Under the pieces are notes generated by a model, which was given only the letters and a program-made list of their open reading frames with translations, ran no database searches and had not been told where the DNA came from. A stretch of 37,792 nt of DNA, taken from assembly GCA_913056435.1 (NCBI GenBank), contig CAJXMY010000004.1:1-37792 (forward strand), in the 5' to 3' direction. The stretch comes from an uncultured Hyphomonadaceae bacterium. GTDB lineage: Bacteria; Pseudomonadota; Alphaproteobacteria; Caulobacterales; Hyphomonadaceae. Below, piece by piece: positions 7,986 through 16,694 of the stretch (position 1 is the stretch's first letter; each line of letters opens with the position of its first letter). The translations under genes and the position numbers were made by a program.

Positions 7986-10145
7986 TTAATGGCCGCCGGC
8001 CAGCACCGCGAGCATCAGCAAGGCCACAATATTCGTGATCTTGATCATTGGATTGACGGCTGGGCCGGCTGTGTCCTTGTAGGGATCACCAACCGTGTCC
8101 CCGGTGACGGCGGCCTTATGGGCCTCAGACCCCTTGCCGCCAAAATTGCCATCCTCAATGTACTTCTTGGCATTGTCCCAGGCACCCCCGCCAGAGGTCA
8201 TGGAAATCGCAACAAACATGCCGGTCACGATGACACCCAGCAGCATGGCGCCGACCGCGGCAAGGGCCGCGGGGACCCCTGCAATGCCCCAGATCGCCAG
8301 GAACAGAACAACCGGTGAGAGAACCGGAAGAAGAGAGGGGACAACCATCTCCTTAATTGCCGCCGTGGTGAGGATATCCACCGCACGCCCATAATTCGGC
8401 TTCGACGTTCCCGCCATGATGCCCGGATCATTCTTGAATTGGCTCCGGACTTCTTCAACAACGGACTGGGCCGCACGGCCCACCGCCATCATCGACATGC
8501 CGCCGAACAGGAATGGCAGCAGACCCCCAAAAAGCAATCCGACAACAACGTACGGATTGGCGATAGAGAAATCGACCTCAACGCCCTTCAGCAGGGAGCC
8601 TTCCGCCGCATTCTGAGCGAAATACTGCAAGTCCTGATTGTAGGCAGCAAAAAGCACCAGCGCGCCAAGACCCGCGGAACCAATGGCATAACCCTTGGTG
8701 ACGGCCTTCGTCGTGTTGCCAACCGCATCCAGAGCGTCCGTCGTGTCACGCACGCTCGAGGGCAACTCTGACATTTCAGCAATACCGCCCGCATTGTCAG
8801 TCACTGGACCAAAAGCATCCAAAGCCACAATCATGCCGGCCAGGGCGAGCATGGTTGTTGTCGCGATGGCGATTCCGAACAAACCGGCCAGATTAAACGT
8901 CACGATGATCCCGGCGATGATCGTCAGGGCCGGCAAAGCCGTCGACTCCAGCGATACGGCCAGCCCCTGAATAACATTGGTGCCGTGACCGGACTCAGAG
9001 GACTTGGCCACGGAGCGCACGGGCCGATAGCCCGTTCCGGTGTAATATTCGGTAATCACGACGATCAGTGCCGTCACCACAAGCCCGGCAACACCGCACC
9101 AGAACAGATCCAGACCGGTGAGCGAACCGGACATACCGATGGCTTCCGCGCCACCCGCCAGTTCACCAAAGCCCGACGGCAGGCTGTACTGAACGGCAAC
9201 AGCCAGTCCCGCCACCGTCAGCACACCCGTGGCAATCAGGCCTTTGTACAAAGCGCCCATGATATTCGTTGACCCTTTACCGAGTTTCACGAACCACGTC
9301 CCCGCAATCGATGCCAGAATGCAGACGGCGCAAATGGCGAGCGGGAACAGCAGCATATCGCCAAGATAGCCGACACCTGCAAAGTAAATGGCGGTCAGGA
9401 CCATGGTGGCCACAATGGTCACGGCATAGGTCTCGAAGAGGTCCGCCGCCATGCCGGCACAGTCGCCGACATTGTCACCGACATTGTCCGCAATCGTCGC
9501 GGCATTCCGTGGATCATCCTCTGGAATCCCGGCTTCGACCTTACCGACCATATCACCGCCGACGTCCGCGCCCTTAGTGAAAATTCCGCCGCCAAGGCGC
9601 GCAAAGATCGAAATCAGGGATGCGCCAAAGCCCAGGGCGACAAGACCGTCTATCACGATCCGGTCGGTTGCCGGATCCATGCCCAGTGTACCAACCAGAA
9701 GACCGTAATAACCAACCACACCCAGAAGGGCGAGGCCAACCACGAGCAGCCCTGTCACAGCACCAGATTTAAAGGCCATGGAAAGACCGGCTTGCAGACT
9801 GGTGCTGGCGGCCTGCGTGGTGCGAACATTGGCCTGAACGGAAACTTTCATACCGATAAACCCGGCCGCGCCAGACAGAACAGCGCCCAGGAGAAATCCA
9901 ACCGGGACCTCCCAATTACGGAACAGGATCGCGAGGACGATGACGACCGCAACACCTACATAGCCAATTGTGGTGTACTGACGCTTGAGATATGCGTTCG
10001 CACCTTCCTGGATCGCACCCGCGATTTCTTTCATACGATCATTACCTGCATCGGCCTTCATGATCGAATTCGACTGCAGCCATCCATAGAGCACAGCCGC
10101 AACCCCCGCGACCAGTGCAACATAGAACCATAATGTGAGGTCCAT
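7986..10145 (-). CDS. hppA: Membrane-bound proton-translocating pyrophosphatase (K+-independent type)
   Basis: 719 residues with about 16 hydrophobic segments. It hydrolyses pyrophosphate and pumps protons across the inner membrane. The pyrophosphate site is clear: [30 protein letters not shown], then [22 protein letters not shown], a middle region [20 protein letters not shown], and the C-terminal [17 protein letters not shown]. In the motif [14 protein letters not shown], lysine occupies the position that is alanine in K+-dependent enzymes; Lys there is the published marker of K+ independence. Start at 10145 has GGGAGGAG 6 bases upstream. Monocistronic, with its own terminator. Confidence 0.97.
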   Translation of the reverse strand: MDLTLWFYVALVAGVAAVLYGWLQSNSIMKADAGNDRMKEIAGAIQEGANAYLKRQYTTIGYVGVAVVIVLAILFRNWEVPVGFLLGAVLSGAAGFIGMKVSVQANVRTTQAASTSLQAGLSMAFKSGAVTGLLVVGLALLGVVGYYGLLVGTLGMDPATDRIVIDGLVALGFGASLISIFARLGGGIFTKGADVGGDMVGKVEAGIPEDDPRNAATIADNVGDNVGDCAGMAADLFETYAVTIVATMVLTAIYFAGVGYLGDMLLFPLAICAVCILASIAGTWFVKLGKGSTNIMGALYKGLIATGVLTVAGLAVAVQYSLPSGFGELAGGAEAIGMSGSLTGLDLFWCGVAGLVVTALIVVITEYYTGTGYRPVRSVAKSSESGHGTNVIQGLAVSLESTALPALTIIAGIIVTFNLAGLFGIAIATTTMLALAGMIVALDAFGPVTDNAGGIAEMSELPSSVRDTTDALDAVGNTTKAVTKGYAIGSAGLGALVLFAAYNQDLQYFAQNAAEGSLLKGVEVDFSIANPYVVVGLLFGGLLPFLFGGMSMMAVGRAAQSVVEEVRSQFKNDPGIMAGTSKPNYGRAVDILTTAAIKEMVVPSLLPVLSPVVLFLAIWGIAGVPAALAAVGAMLLGVIVTGMFVAISMTSGGGAWDNAKKYIEDGNFGGKGSEAHKAAVTGDTVGDPYKDTAGPAVNPMIKITNIVALLMLAVLAGGH

Positions 10146-10303
10146 TCAGAACTCCTCCCTTTCCCTTTGCCCGCTTTTTTATGGCAGAATCGCCACAATT
10201 CGCGGACTTGTGGAGGGAGAGGTGCCAAACCTCGGACGATTAGACAAGCCGGAAAGCACCACTTCCTGCTGTTTGGCCCTCCGCAGGGGAAGGAAAGGGA
10301 AAT

Positions 10304-11206
10304 TCAGTCCCCGTGTTCGAACCCAAGACGCGATGGCAGAGGTATGTTGCGCCCGTTGAAACAGAGGGACAGTCCACTGCCGGAGCTAACACGTCCGATC
10401 GGGGTCAAACCCGGCGCCTCGCACCCTTCCGGCACAGTCATCAGCATTTGGTAATCATCGCCGGCGGTGCACTGCACCAGAACCTCCTCAAGACGACTGC
10501 TCGGCTCCGCCAAAGGGACGGCGTTCAAATCGATTTCCAGGGCGACATCGCTGACCTCTGCCAAACGGGCCGCGTCGAGCAACAGTCCATCCGACACATC
10601 CAGAGAGGCAGAGGCGTGGTCGGAAATCCAGTGCGCCATGCTCACGGGAACGAGGTTTGGCACGCGATAATGCGCGGCATGGACCGTCTCCATCCCACTC
10701 TTTAGCGCCGCCAGCCCCAGCCCCGCCGCACCGATGACTCCGCTTACCAGAAGCTGATCCCCCGGACGGGCACCGCGGCGACGAACCAGACGGGCCCCGG
10801 CCGCACGCCCCAATCCGGCAAGATTCAGGCACAGGGGCCCATCCGTCGAAACAGTATCACCACCTACCAGCGCCATGCCGAAATACGCCAGATCCGCGCC
10901 CAGTCCTGAAATCAGGGCGGCGAAATCCGCCTCACCTCGATTTTTTGGCCAGGCGATCGACACCATGGCCCGAGACGGCAAGGCACCCTTGGCGATCAAA
11001 TCCGAGACTGTGACGCGGACAAGCTTTCGTCCGACAGTTTCGAGGGGGTCCCCGGCGAGAAAATGTTGTCCCTCGACCAGCATATCCGTGCTGAGCGCGA
11101 ATGTGCCATTCAGCGTCAGCATCGCGGCGTCGTCTTTTAAACGGTCCGCCTCTTCGTCATCGACCAGGGGCGCGATGTAACGACGGATCCAATCGATTTC
11201 ACGCAT
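10304..11206 (-). CDS. thiL: Thiamine-monophosphate kinase ThiL
   Basis: 300 residues, slightly short of the usual ~320. ThiL phosphorylates thiamine monophosphate to the active cofactor thiamine diphosphate. Motifs: DWIRRYIAPL at the start, metal/ATP-binding DDAAML, STDMLVEGQHF, KLVRVTVSDLIAKGA, GGDTVSTDG, DVSDGLLLDAARLAE and a C-terminal CTAGDDYQMLMTVP. Last gene of the glyA-nrdR-rib-nusB unit, 15 bp after nusB, the usual nusB-thiL neighbourhood. The 158 bp between thiL and hppA hold the hppA ribosome binding site; I see no convincing terminator. Confidence 0.95.
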   Translation of the reverse strand: MREIDWIRRYIAPLVDDEEADRLKDDAAMLTLNGTFALSTDMLVEGQHFLAGDPLETVGRKLVRVTVSDLIAKGALPSRAMVSIAWPKNRGEADFAALISGLGADLAYFGMALVGGDTVSTDGPLCLNLAGLGRAAGARLVRRRGARPGDQLLVSGVIGAAGLGLAALKSGMETVHAAHYRVPNLVPVSMAHWISDHASASLDVSDGLLLDAARLAEVSDVALEIDLNAVPLAEPSSRLEEVLVQCTAGDDYQMLMTVPEGCEAPGLTPIGRVSSGSGLSLCFNGRNIPLPSRLGFEHGD

Positions 11207-11221
11207 GCCCGGCCCTCTCGC

Positions 11222-11701
11222 CTAGCGACGCTCCTTGGGGCGCAGGTCGGCGCTCACCTTATCGAGAACCGCATTCACAAAATTGGCTTCTGTCTGATCG
11301 AAAAAATCGTGCGCCAGAGAGACATACTCGTCGAGGATAATCGCACTGGAGACATGGGTGTGGCCAATAAGTTCACCGGTAGCGGCGCGTAGGATGGCTC
11401 TCGTGGTCGAGTCCAGACGCGACAGTTTCCACCCTTTTGACAACCGGGTGAGGATGGCAGCGTCGATGGTGTCCTGATGGGTGACCGTCGCCATGACGAT
11501 CGCCTTGAACAGATCCGGGTCCGCTTCTTCAACCGGGATTTCGTCCGGTCCCAGGCCGAGCCGGTCATCCATCAGATCGCGAATGGTCGCTTTGGCGCCC
11601 TGCCCGCTTTGCTCCATCTGATAAAGTGCCTGAACAGCTGCCAACCGGGCGCCCGCCCGACGCGCCTTTATGACGTCGAAGGGGAGCTTTTGCGTGACCA
11701 T
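11222..11701 (-). CDS. nusB: Transcription antitermination factor NusB
   Basis: 159 residues from ATG 11701 (MVTQKLPF); a GTG at 11707 overlapping the ribH stop (GTGA) is the alternative. NusB binds boxA RNA with NusE (S10) and supports antitermination of rRNA operons. The helical fold is seen in RRAGARLAAVQALYQMEQSG, LFKAIVMATVTHQDTIDAAIL, LDSTTRAILRAATGELIG and ILDEYVSLAHDFFDQTEANFVNAVLDKV. It follows ribH with essentially no gap, as is common in proteobacteria. Confidence 0.95.
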   Translation of the reverse strand: MVTQKLPFDVIKARRAGARLAAVQALYQMEQSGQGAKATIRDLMDDRLGLGPDEIPVEEADPDLFKAIVMATVTHQDTIDAAILTRLSKGWKLSRLDSTTRAILRAATGELIGHTHVSSAIILDEYVSLAHDFFDQTEANFVNAVLDKVSADLRPKERR

Positions 11702-11703
11702 GA

Positions 11704-12132
11704 TCACCGCACAAATTTCTTGCGCAGCTTCAACATTTCAAGACAGGCGATGGCCGCATCCCGTCCCTTGTTCTTTTGCTTACGATCCGCACGAGCAAGG
11801 GCCTGAGCTTCATTTTCCACGGTCAGGATCCCATAGCCAATGGCGAGACGCCGTTCGGTTGACAGCCACATTAAGCCGCGCGCGCTTTCTCCGCAGACAT
11901 AGTCATAATGACTGGTTTCCCCGCGAATGATACAGCCCAAGGCAATATAACCATCATAACGAGAGCTGTCAGCGGCCATGGCGATCGCCCCCGGCACTTC
12001 GAAGGCCCCAGGAACCAGAATAGTTTCCAAAGCCACGTCTTCACCCTCAAAGGTCTCCGCCACGCCAGCTTCGAGTTCCAGGGAAATGTGCTCGTAATAT
12101 CGTGAAGTCACGATGAGAATTCGATGTGTCAT
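11704..12132 (-). CDS. ribH: 6,7-dimethyl-8-ribityllumazine synthase RibH
   Basis: 142 residues. It condenses 5-amino-6-ribitylaminouracil with 3,4-dihydroxy-2-butanone 4-phosphate to lumazine, the penultimate riboflavin step, in an icosahedral or pentameric shell. Motifs: ILIVTSRYYEHI, VPGAFEVPGAIAMAA, YIALGCIIRGETSHYDYVCGE and GILTVENEAQALARA, with the catalytic His in TSHYDYV. The usual N-terminal extension is short, starting directly at MTHRILIV. It lies 4 bp after ribBX. Confidence 0.95.
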   Translation of the reverse strand: MTHRILIVTSRYYEHISLELEAGVAETFEGEDVALETILVPGAFEVPGAIAMAADSSRYDGYIALGCIIRGETSHYDYVCGESARGLMWLSTERRLAIGYGILTVENEAQALARADRKQKNKGRDAAIACLEMLKLRKKFVR

Positions 12133-12136
12133 AAGT

Positions 12137-13264
12137 TTAAGTGCCGTTCTTCGTCAGAGGGCGCCATCCCTCAATGCTCAGACCGTATCCGTCAAGGCCT
12201 GCAACACGGGTCGGCTCCATGTCTGAGAGGTAAACCATCTTTCGAACGCCGAGATCCCGAAGGATTTGCGCGCCGACCCCATATTCGCGCAAGGGCGCGT
12301 GCGGGTCCGGCTGCGTCCCCGATTTGAGGCCCAGCCGTTCTGACAGCGCGCCCGGTCGCATGGTGTTCACGAACACAATAACACCGGGCTCCTGAGCGTC
12401 CGCGATCATGCTCATAGCCGCACCCACAAGCCCCTGTCGTGGTCCTGTCTCTCCGAGCACGTCGGCCAGAATATCGGTTCTGTGGACCCGGACCAGTGTC
12501 GTCGACTCCGGGGTCACCTGACCGTGCACGATGGCTATATGCTCTGACCCGTCGAGCGCATTGCGGAAGACGACGGTCTTGAACCCGTCGCCATAGGCAC
12601 TGTCGAGCGGCGCCTCAACGCGCTTTTCGAGATAACGGTCATGTTTGCGGCGCCACTCGATCAGGTCTGCAATGGTTCCGATTTTAAGATTGTGAAGCTG
12701 CGCAAAACTGACAAGTTCAGGAAGGCGCGCCATCGTGCCGTCATCGTTCATGATTTCGCAGATCACACCCGCAGGATAGAGCCCTGCCATTCGGGAAATA
12801 TCAACGGCCGCTTCCGTGTGCCCCGCGCGAACCAAGGTACCTCCATCACGGGCCACCAACGGAAAAATATGCCCGGGGGACACAATGTCGTCTGCGTCGA
12901 GGGTGGGGTCGATCGCAACAGCGACGGTTCGGGCCCGGTCCTGAGCCGAAATTCCCGTCGTAACCCCTTCTTTCGCTTCGATGGACACGGTGAAGGCTGT
13001 GCCCATGCTTTCGCGGTTTTCTCGCGCCATCATATCCAGTTTCAATGTCTGGGCGCGTTCCTGCGTCATGGCCAGACAAATCAGACCGCGCCCGAACCGG
13101 GCCATGAAATTCACCGCCTCCGGAGTCGCGAACCCCGCCGGGATAATGAGATCCCCCTCATTCTCACGATCTTCGGCATCGACCAGAATGTACATGCGTC
13201 CATTCCGGGCATCTTCGATGATCTCATCAATGCTGGAGATGGCGCTGGAAAAATCTTCAGCCAT
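12137..13264 (-). CDS. ribB: 3,4-dihydroxy-2-butanone 4-phosphate synthase with degenerate GTP cyclohydrolase II-like domain (RibBX type)
   Basis: 375 residues from ATG 13264, overlapping the ribE stop by 8 bases; the track start at 13300 adds residues inside ribE. Residues 1-~205 form an intact RibB domain that turns ribulose 5-phosphate into dihydroxybutanone phosphate: VDAEDRENEGDLIIPAG, RAGHTEAAVDISRMAGL and CEIMNDDGTMAR are all present. Residues ~210-375 resemble GTP cyclohydrolase II (VRVHRTDILADVLG, EYGVGAQILRDLGVRKM), but where RibA has HSECLTGD and LRCDCG this protein has HRTDILAD and GETGPRQ. All three zinc cysteines are missing, and the catalytic-arginine motif HRQEGRNIGL is not recognisable. 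It should therefore not be annotated as GTP cyclohydrolase II. Such fusions are known in proteobacteria as RibBX; the C-terminal role is unknown. Confidence 0.93.
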   Translation of the reverse strand: MAEDFSSAISSIDEIIEDARNGRMYILVDAEDRENEGDLIIPAGFATPEAVNFMARFGRGLICLAMTQERAQTLKLDMMARENRESMGTAFTVSIEAKEGVTTGISAQDRARTVAVAIDPTLDADDIVSPGHIFPLVARDGGTLVRAGHTEAAVDISRMAGLYPAGVICEIMNDDGTMARLPELVSFAQLHNLKIGTIADLIEWRRKHDRYLEKRVEAPLDSAYGDGFKTVVFRNALDGSEHIAIVHGQVTPESTTLVRVHRTDILADVLGETGPRQGLVGAAMSMIADAQEPGVIVFVNTMRPGALSERLGLKSGTQPDPHAPLREYGVGAQILRDLGVRKMVYLSDMEPTRVAGLDGYGLSIEGWRPLTKNGT

Positions 13265-13904
13265 GCTCGGCCCCCTCGCCGGTTTCTGCAGATGGCGCAT
13301 CCACGCCGATCATGCGAGCGACATAGCGCGCCAGCATATCAATCTCCAGATTGACCCGACTGCCAGACTGCAATTCGTTCAAGGTCGTCACCGACCAGGT
13401 ATGCGGGATGATCGCCACCTGAAAGTCTCCATTATCCAGAGCATCTGCCACGGTCAGCGACACCCCGTTGACCGCAACAGACCCCTTGCGTGCAAAGTAA
13501 CGGGAGATGTCAACCGGTGGCCGGATCGTTATCCGGTAGCTCTCTCCCTCCTCAAGAACCGAGACGATCTCTCCGACACCATCAACATGGCCAAACACGA
13601 AATGGCCCCCCAGCTCATCTCCGAGCTTCAATGATCGCTCAAGATTGACCCGCGTTCCAATAACCCAGTCACCAAGAACCGTCAGAGACAGCGTTTCCGG
13701 AACCGCCTCCACACAGAACCAGGCCCCACCATCAGCTGCGGGGCCGAACTCGACGACCGTCAGACACACGCCCGCATGCATGATCGACGCCCCGAGCTCT
13801 ATGCTGTCGGATCGGTAGTCGGAGCGAAGGGTGAAACGTCGCAATCCGTTCTTGTCTTCGACGGCGGTCACCGTTCCAACTCCTGAGACCAGGCCTGTAA
13901 ACAT
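13257..13904 (-). CDS. ribE: Riboflavin synthase (alpha chain)
   Basis: 215 residues, two lumazine-binding barrels. It dismutates two lumazine molecules to riboflavin plus the pyrimidine precursor; active as a trimer. The N-barrel starts MFTGLVSGVGTVTAVE and contains SIMHAGVCLTVVE; the C-barrel contains GHFVFGHVDGVGEI and GSVAVNGVSLTVAD, with ARYVARMIG near the C-terminus. It begins 9 bp after the ribD-type gene and its end overlaps ribBX by 8 bases, consistent with coupled translation. Confidence 0.96.
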   Translation of the reverse strand: MFTGLVSGVGTVTAVEDKNGLRRFTLRSDYRSDSIELGASIMHAGVCLTVVEFGPAADGGAWFCVEAVPETLSLTVLGDWVIGTRVNLERSLKLGDELGGHFVFGHVDGVGEIVSVLEEGESYRITIRPPVDISRYFARKGSVAVNGVSLTVADALDNGDFQVAIIPHTWSVTTLNELQSGSRVNLEIDMLARYVARMIGVDAPSAETGEGAEHG

Positions 13905-13913
13905 GTCTCGCTC

Positions 13914-14582
13914 CTAAACTGTGTCAGGGCGTATATAGGTTTCCAGCAGGTCGTCCCCAATGCGTTCCGTAGCGACAGGGGTCCACCTTGAGGCTGCGTT
14001 CATCTCTTCATAGCCCAGGGCCGCCACGGCCGGCAGCCCATCTCCCCCGATCAAAATCGGTGCGCGGAACCAGGCAATCCGGTCAATTAGCCCGGCCCGC
14101 AGAAAACTGCCCGCCAAATGTCCACCACCCTCCAGAAACACATTTTCCAGGCCCTCTGCCGCGCATCGATCCAGCAGGCGCTCGGGCGAAACACGCCCGG
14201 ACCCATCACCACACCGCCAAACATCGACCCCGGCCGCATCAAGCGCCGTTACAGCGGCGCCGGCAGACTGGGCCGAGGCGACAACGACGCGCCCGAGCCC
14301 GGCAGACTGGACCAGACGGCTCTCAACCGGAGTTCGGACATGGCTATCGGCGACGATCCTGACTGGCTGCTGATCTGGCATTGGGATCGTCCGCGCCGTC
14401 AATAAGGGGTCATCGGCCAGAACGGTGCCAACGCCAACAAGAACCGCATCAGCTTCTCGGCGCATCTGATGGACCCGAGCCCGGCTTGCGGGACTGGTTA
14501 TCCACTGGCTGACCCCATTGGACAGGGCGATACGTCCATCCATGCTGGTGGCAAGTTTCAGCGTGACCGATGCGCGGGCCAT
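13914..14582 (-). CDS. ribD: RibD reductase domain only (pyrimidine reductase; deaminase domain absent)
   Basis: 222 residues. It matches only the C-terminal half of RibD, the NADPH-dependent 5-amino-6-(5-phosphoribosylamino)uracil reductase: VTLKLATSMDGRIA, ITSPASRARVHQMRREADAVLVGVGTVLADDP, VRIVADSHVRTP, and the C-terminal NVFLEGGGHLAGSFLRAGLIDRI. Standard RibD is ~360 residues, with an N-terminal zinc deaminase containing HAE and PCxxxGRTPPC motifs. Neither occurs here, and there is no room: the ATG overlaps the nrdR stop by one base (TGATG). This looks like a natural single-domain form rather than a frameshift. The deaminase must be elsewhere in the genome if the pathway is complete. A dihydrofolate-reductase-fold enzyme of other specificity is less likely given the operon. 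Confidence 0.9.
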   Translation of the reverse strand: MARASVTLKLATSMDGRIALSNGVSQWITSPASRARVHQMRREADAVLVGVGTVLADDPLLTARTIPMPDQQPVRIVADSHVRTPVESRLVQSAGLGRVVVASAQSAGAAVTALDAAGVDVWRCGDGSGRVSPERLLDRCAAEGLENVFLEGGGHLAGSFLRAGLIDRIAWFRAPILIGGDGLPAVAALGYEEMNAASRWTPVATERIGDDLLETYIRPDTV

Positions 14583-15037
14583 CAGTCCTCTAGCGCCGAG
14601 GTCTCTATGAACTGGGCAAAATCTGAAGGGTCCCCAAAGTCCCTGTAAACACTCGCATATCGAACATACCCAACAGGGTCGACACTGCGGAGGCTTTCCA
14701 TCACCAGTTCACCGATATTCGCGGACGCCATTTCGGTTTCGCCACTGCTCTCCAGCTTCCGGACGATCCCCGAAACCAGCTGATCAATCTGCTCGCTGGA
14801 GACAGGCCGCTTGCGCAAGGCAATGGAGACCGATCTTACCAGCTTGTCCCGATCGAAAGCCGTCCGCTTCCCATCGCGTTTGAGAACCGTGATCTCGCGA
14901 AGCTGCACCCGCTCAAAGGTGGTGAACCGAGCGCCGCAATTCTCGCAGCCGCGGCGACGCCGCACAGCGGTGTTGTCCTCTGCGGGACGGCTGTCCTTCA
15001 CCGCTGTATTCTCAGAGCCGCAAAAGGGACAGCGCAC
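14582..15037 (-). CDS. nrdR: Transcriptional repressor NrdR
   Basis: 151 residues. NrdR senses ATP/dATP through an ATP-cone and represses ribonucleotide reductase genes at NrdR boxes. The zinc ribbon is complete ([17 protein letters not shown] and [16 protein letters not shown]), followed by [30 protein letters not shown], the ATP-cone. It ends [21 protein letters not shown], typical of the family. Two bases separate it from glyA, and it overlaps the ribD start. No NrdR box is evident in this window, so its targets lie elsewhere. Confidence 0.97.
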   Translation of the reverse strand: MRCPFCGSENTAVKDSRPAEDNTAVRRRRGCENCGARFTTFERVQLREITVLKRDGKRTAFDRDKLVRSVSIALRKRPVSSEQIDQLVSGIVRKLESSGETEMASANIGELVMESLRSVDPVGYVRYASVYRDFGDPSDFAQFIETSALED

Positions 15038-15039
15038 CC

Positions 15040-16347
15040 TTATCCTCCAAGGCCGCCATAGATCGGAAACCGCGCTGTGAGGGCGCGAACCTCGGCCCGA
15101 ACGCGGTCTTCGACAGCCGTGCTGTCGCCCGCGGCGACCGCATCTACCACCTCACCGATCCAGCGCCCGATCTGGGCAAATTCGCTGACGCCAAAGCCGC
15201 GCGTGGTGCCCGCCGGGGAGCCAACGCGGATGCCGCTCGTGATGGCCGGTTTCTGCGGATCGAAGGGAACACCGTTTTTGTTGCAGGTGATGTAGGCGCG
15301 CTCCAGAGCCTGCTCAGCGTCCCGACCGGTCACCCCCTTGGGCCTGAGATCAATCAGCGCGACATGCGTATCGGTCCCCCCGGACACCAGGGCCAACCCG
15401 CTTTGTTCGGCCGCCGCGGCCATCGCCTGTGCATTCGCGATCACATCCGCAGCGTAGGTCTCGAAGGCCGGGCTCAGCGCCTCGCCAAAAGCGACGGCCT
15501 TCCCCGCAATCACATGCATTAGGGGCCCGCCCTGAATCCCCGGGAACACGGCGGAATTAAACTTCTTCGCCAGGCCTTCGTCGTTGGTCAGGATCATGCC
15601 GCCCCGAGGCCCTCTCAGGGTCTTGTGGGTTGTGGTGGTGGCGACATGACAATGATCCAGCGGATTCGGGTGCTGCTTGCCGGCCACGAGACCGGCAAAG
15701 TGCGCCATGTCGACATGAAGATAAGCACCCACCGAGTCGGCGATCTCCCGGAACCGCGCAAAATCGATCTGTCGGGGATAGGCTGACCCACCGGCAATGA
15801 TCAGCTGGGGCTTGTGCTCCAGCGCCAGCGCCGCAACAGAGTCGTAATCAATCAGATGGGTGTCTTCCCGAACCCCATATTGCACGGCGTTAAACCACTT
15901 TCCCGACTGGTTGGGACGCGCCCCGTGCGTCAGGTGTCCGCCGGCATCCAGGCTCATCCCAAGGATCGTATCGCCCGGTTTCAGGAGCGCCTGAAAAACC
16001 GCCTGATTCGCCTGGCTGCCCGAATTCGGCTGAACATTGGCAAAGCCGCAATTGAACAGGGCCTTGGCCCGCTCGATCGCCAGCTCCTCGACAATATCGA
16101 CATATTCGCAACCGCCATAATAACGACGTCCGGCATAGCCCTCGGCATATTTGTTGGTCAGAACCGTGCCCTGGGCCTCCAGAACGGCCTGTGACGCAAT
16201 GTTCTCTGACGCAATCAGCTCAATCTGTTGTTGCTGGCGGGTCTGCTCTTTTGCGATCGCGGCAAAGACATCTGGATCTGCCGAACTGAGCGGTGTCGAA
16301 AAGAAGGTATCGGTGTCAAAGGTCACGGGTGTCGACGAATCGGGCAT
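15040..16347 (-). CDS. glyA: Serine hydroxymethyltransferase GlyA
   Basis: 435 residues, full length. It interconverts serine and glycine with tetrahydrofolate and is PLP-dependent. Motifs: [60 protein letters not shown], and the PLP lysine in [16 protein letters not shown], then [19 protein letters not shown] 16347 has AGGAG about 10 bases upstream. First gene of the run ending at thiL; glycine output feeds purine synthesis and the ALAS reaction encoded nearby. I see no glycine riboswitch-like structure upstream. Confidence 0.97.
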   Translation of the reverse strand: MPDSSTPVTFDTDTFFSTPLSSADPDVFAAIAKEQTRQQQQIELIASENIASQAVLEAQGTVLTNKYAEGYAGRRYYGGCEYVDIVEELAIERAKALFNCGFANVQPNSGSQANQAVFQALLKPGDTILGMSLDAGGHLTHGARPNQSGKWFNAVQYGVREDTHLIDYDSVAALALEHKPQLIIAGGSAYPRQIDFARFREIADSVGAYLHVDMAHFAGLVAGKQHPNPLDHCHVATTTTHKTLRGPRGGMILTNDEGLAKKFNSAVFPGIQGGPLMHVIAGKAVAFGEALSPAFETYAADVIANAQAMAAAAEQSGLALVSGGTDTHVALIDLRPKGVTGRDAEQALERAYITCNKNGVPFDPQKPAITSGIRVGSPAGTTRGFGVSEFAQIGRWIGEVVDAVAAGDSTAVEDRVRAEVRALTARFPIYGGLGG

Positions 16348-16694
16348 GGGCTGGGGCTCCTAATCTCCCGGTTTATCTACGAGGGTTGCCGCACCGGGGC
16401 AAGGTGACATGCTGAAGCGCCCGCGTGATTTTACACCCGGGCTGACCCCAGCCGTGCACAGGCGGCCGGACGGTCAGTGTCCGCCCATCGGCGGCCAGAG
16501 CACCCTTCCTCTTCATGAACCCGGGCTTCCAGACGACTCGCCCTCTTGCCCGGCGCGCGCCTCGGCCCCGCACTATTGTTACACTATAACATGATAGAGT
16601 TAACTACATTTTTTGCTTGTCTGGGAACATGTTTTCATGAGACTATAGAACTCGTCGTATCAATACTTGAAAGAAAAAGGCGAGAAAAAATAAA
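16348..16694. promoter_or_regulatory. Intergenic control region between glyA and the mucR-like gene
   Basis: 347 bp without a convincing gene; small ORFs on both strands show no family resemblance. The glyA-proximal 220 bp are GC-rich. The 120 bp before the mucR-like start are strikingly AT-rich for this genome and contain an inverted repeat TGTTA-CACTA-TAACA (about 16577-16591), a palindrome AACATGTT (about 16627-16634) and A-rich runs just before the ATG. MucR/Ros proteins bind AT-rich sites and often control their own promoter, so autoregulation is a reasonable inference. No exact -35/-10 pair can be called, and the ribosome binding site (AAGGCGAG, 10 bases upstream) is weak. Confidence 0.5.

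Noticed and set aside
16373-16594. Small ORFs in the glyA-mucR gap
   Set aside because: Composition-driven; no start signal or family resemblance on either strand.
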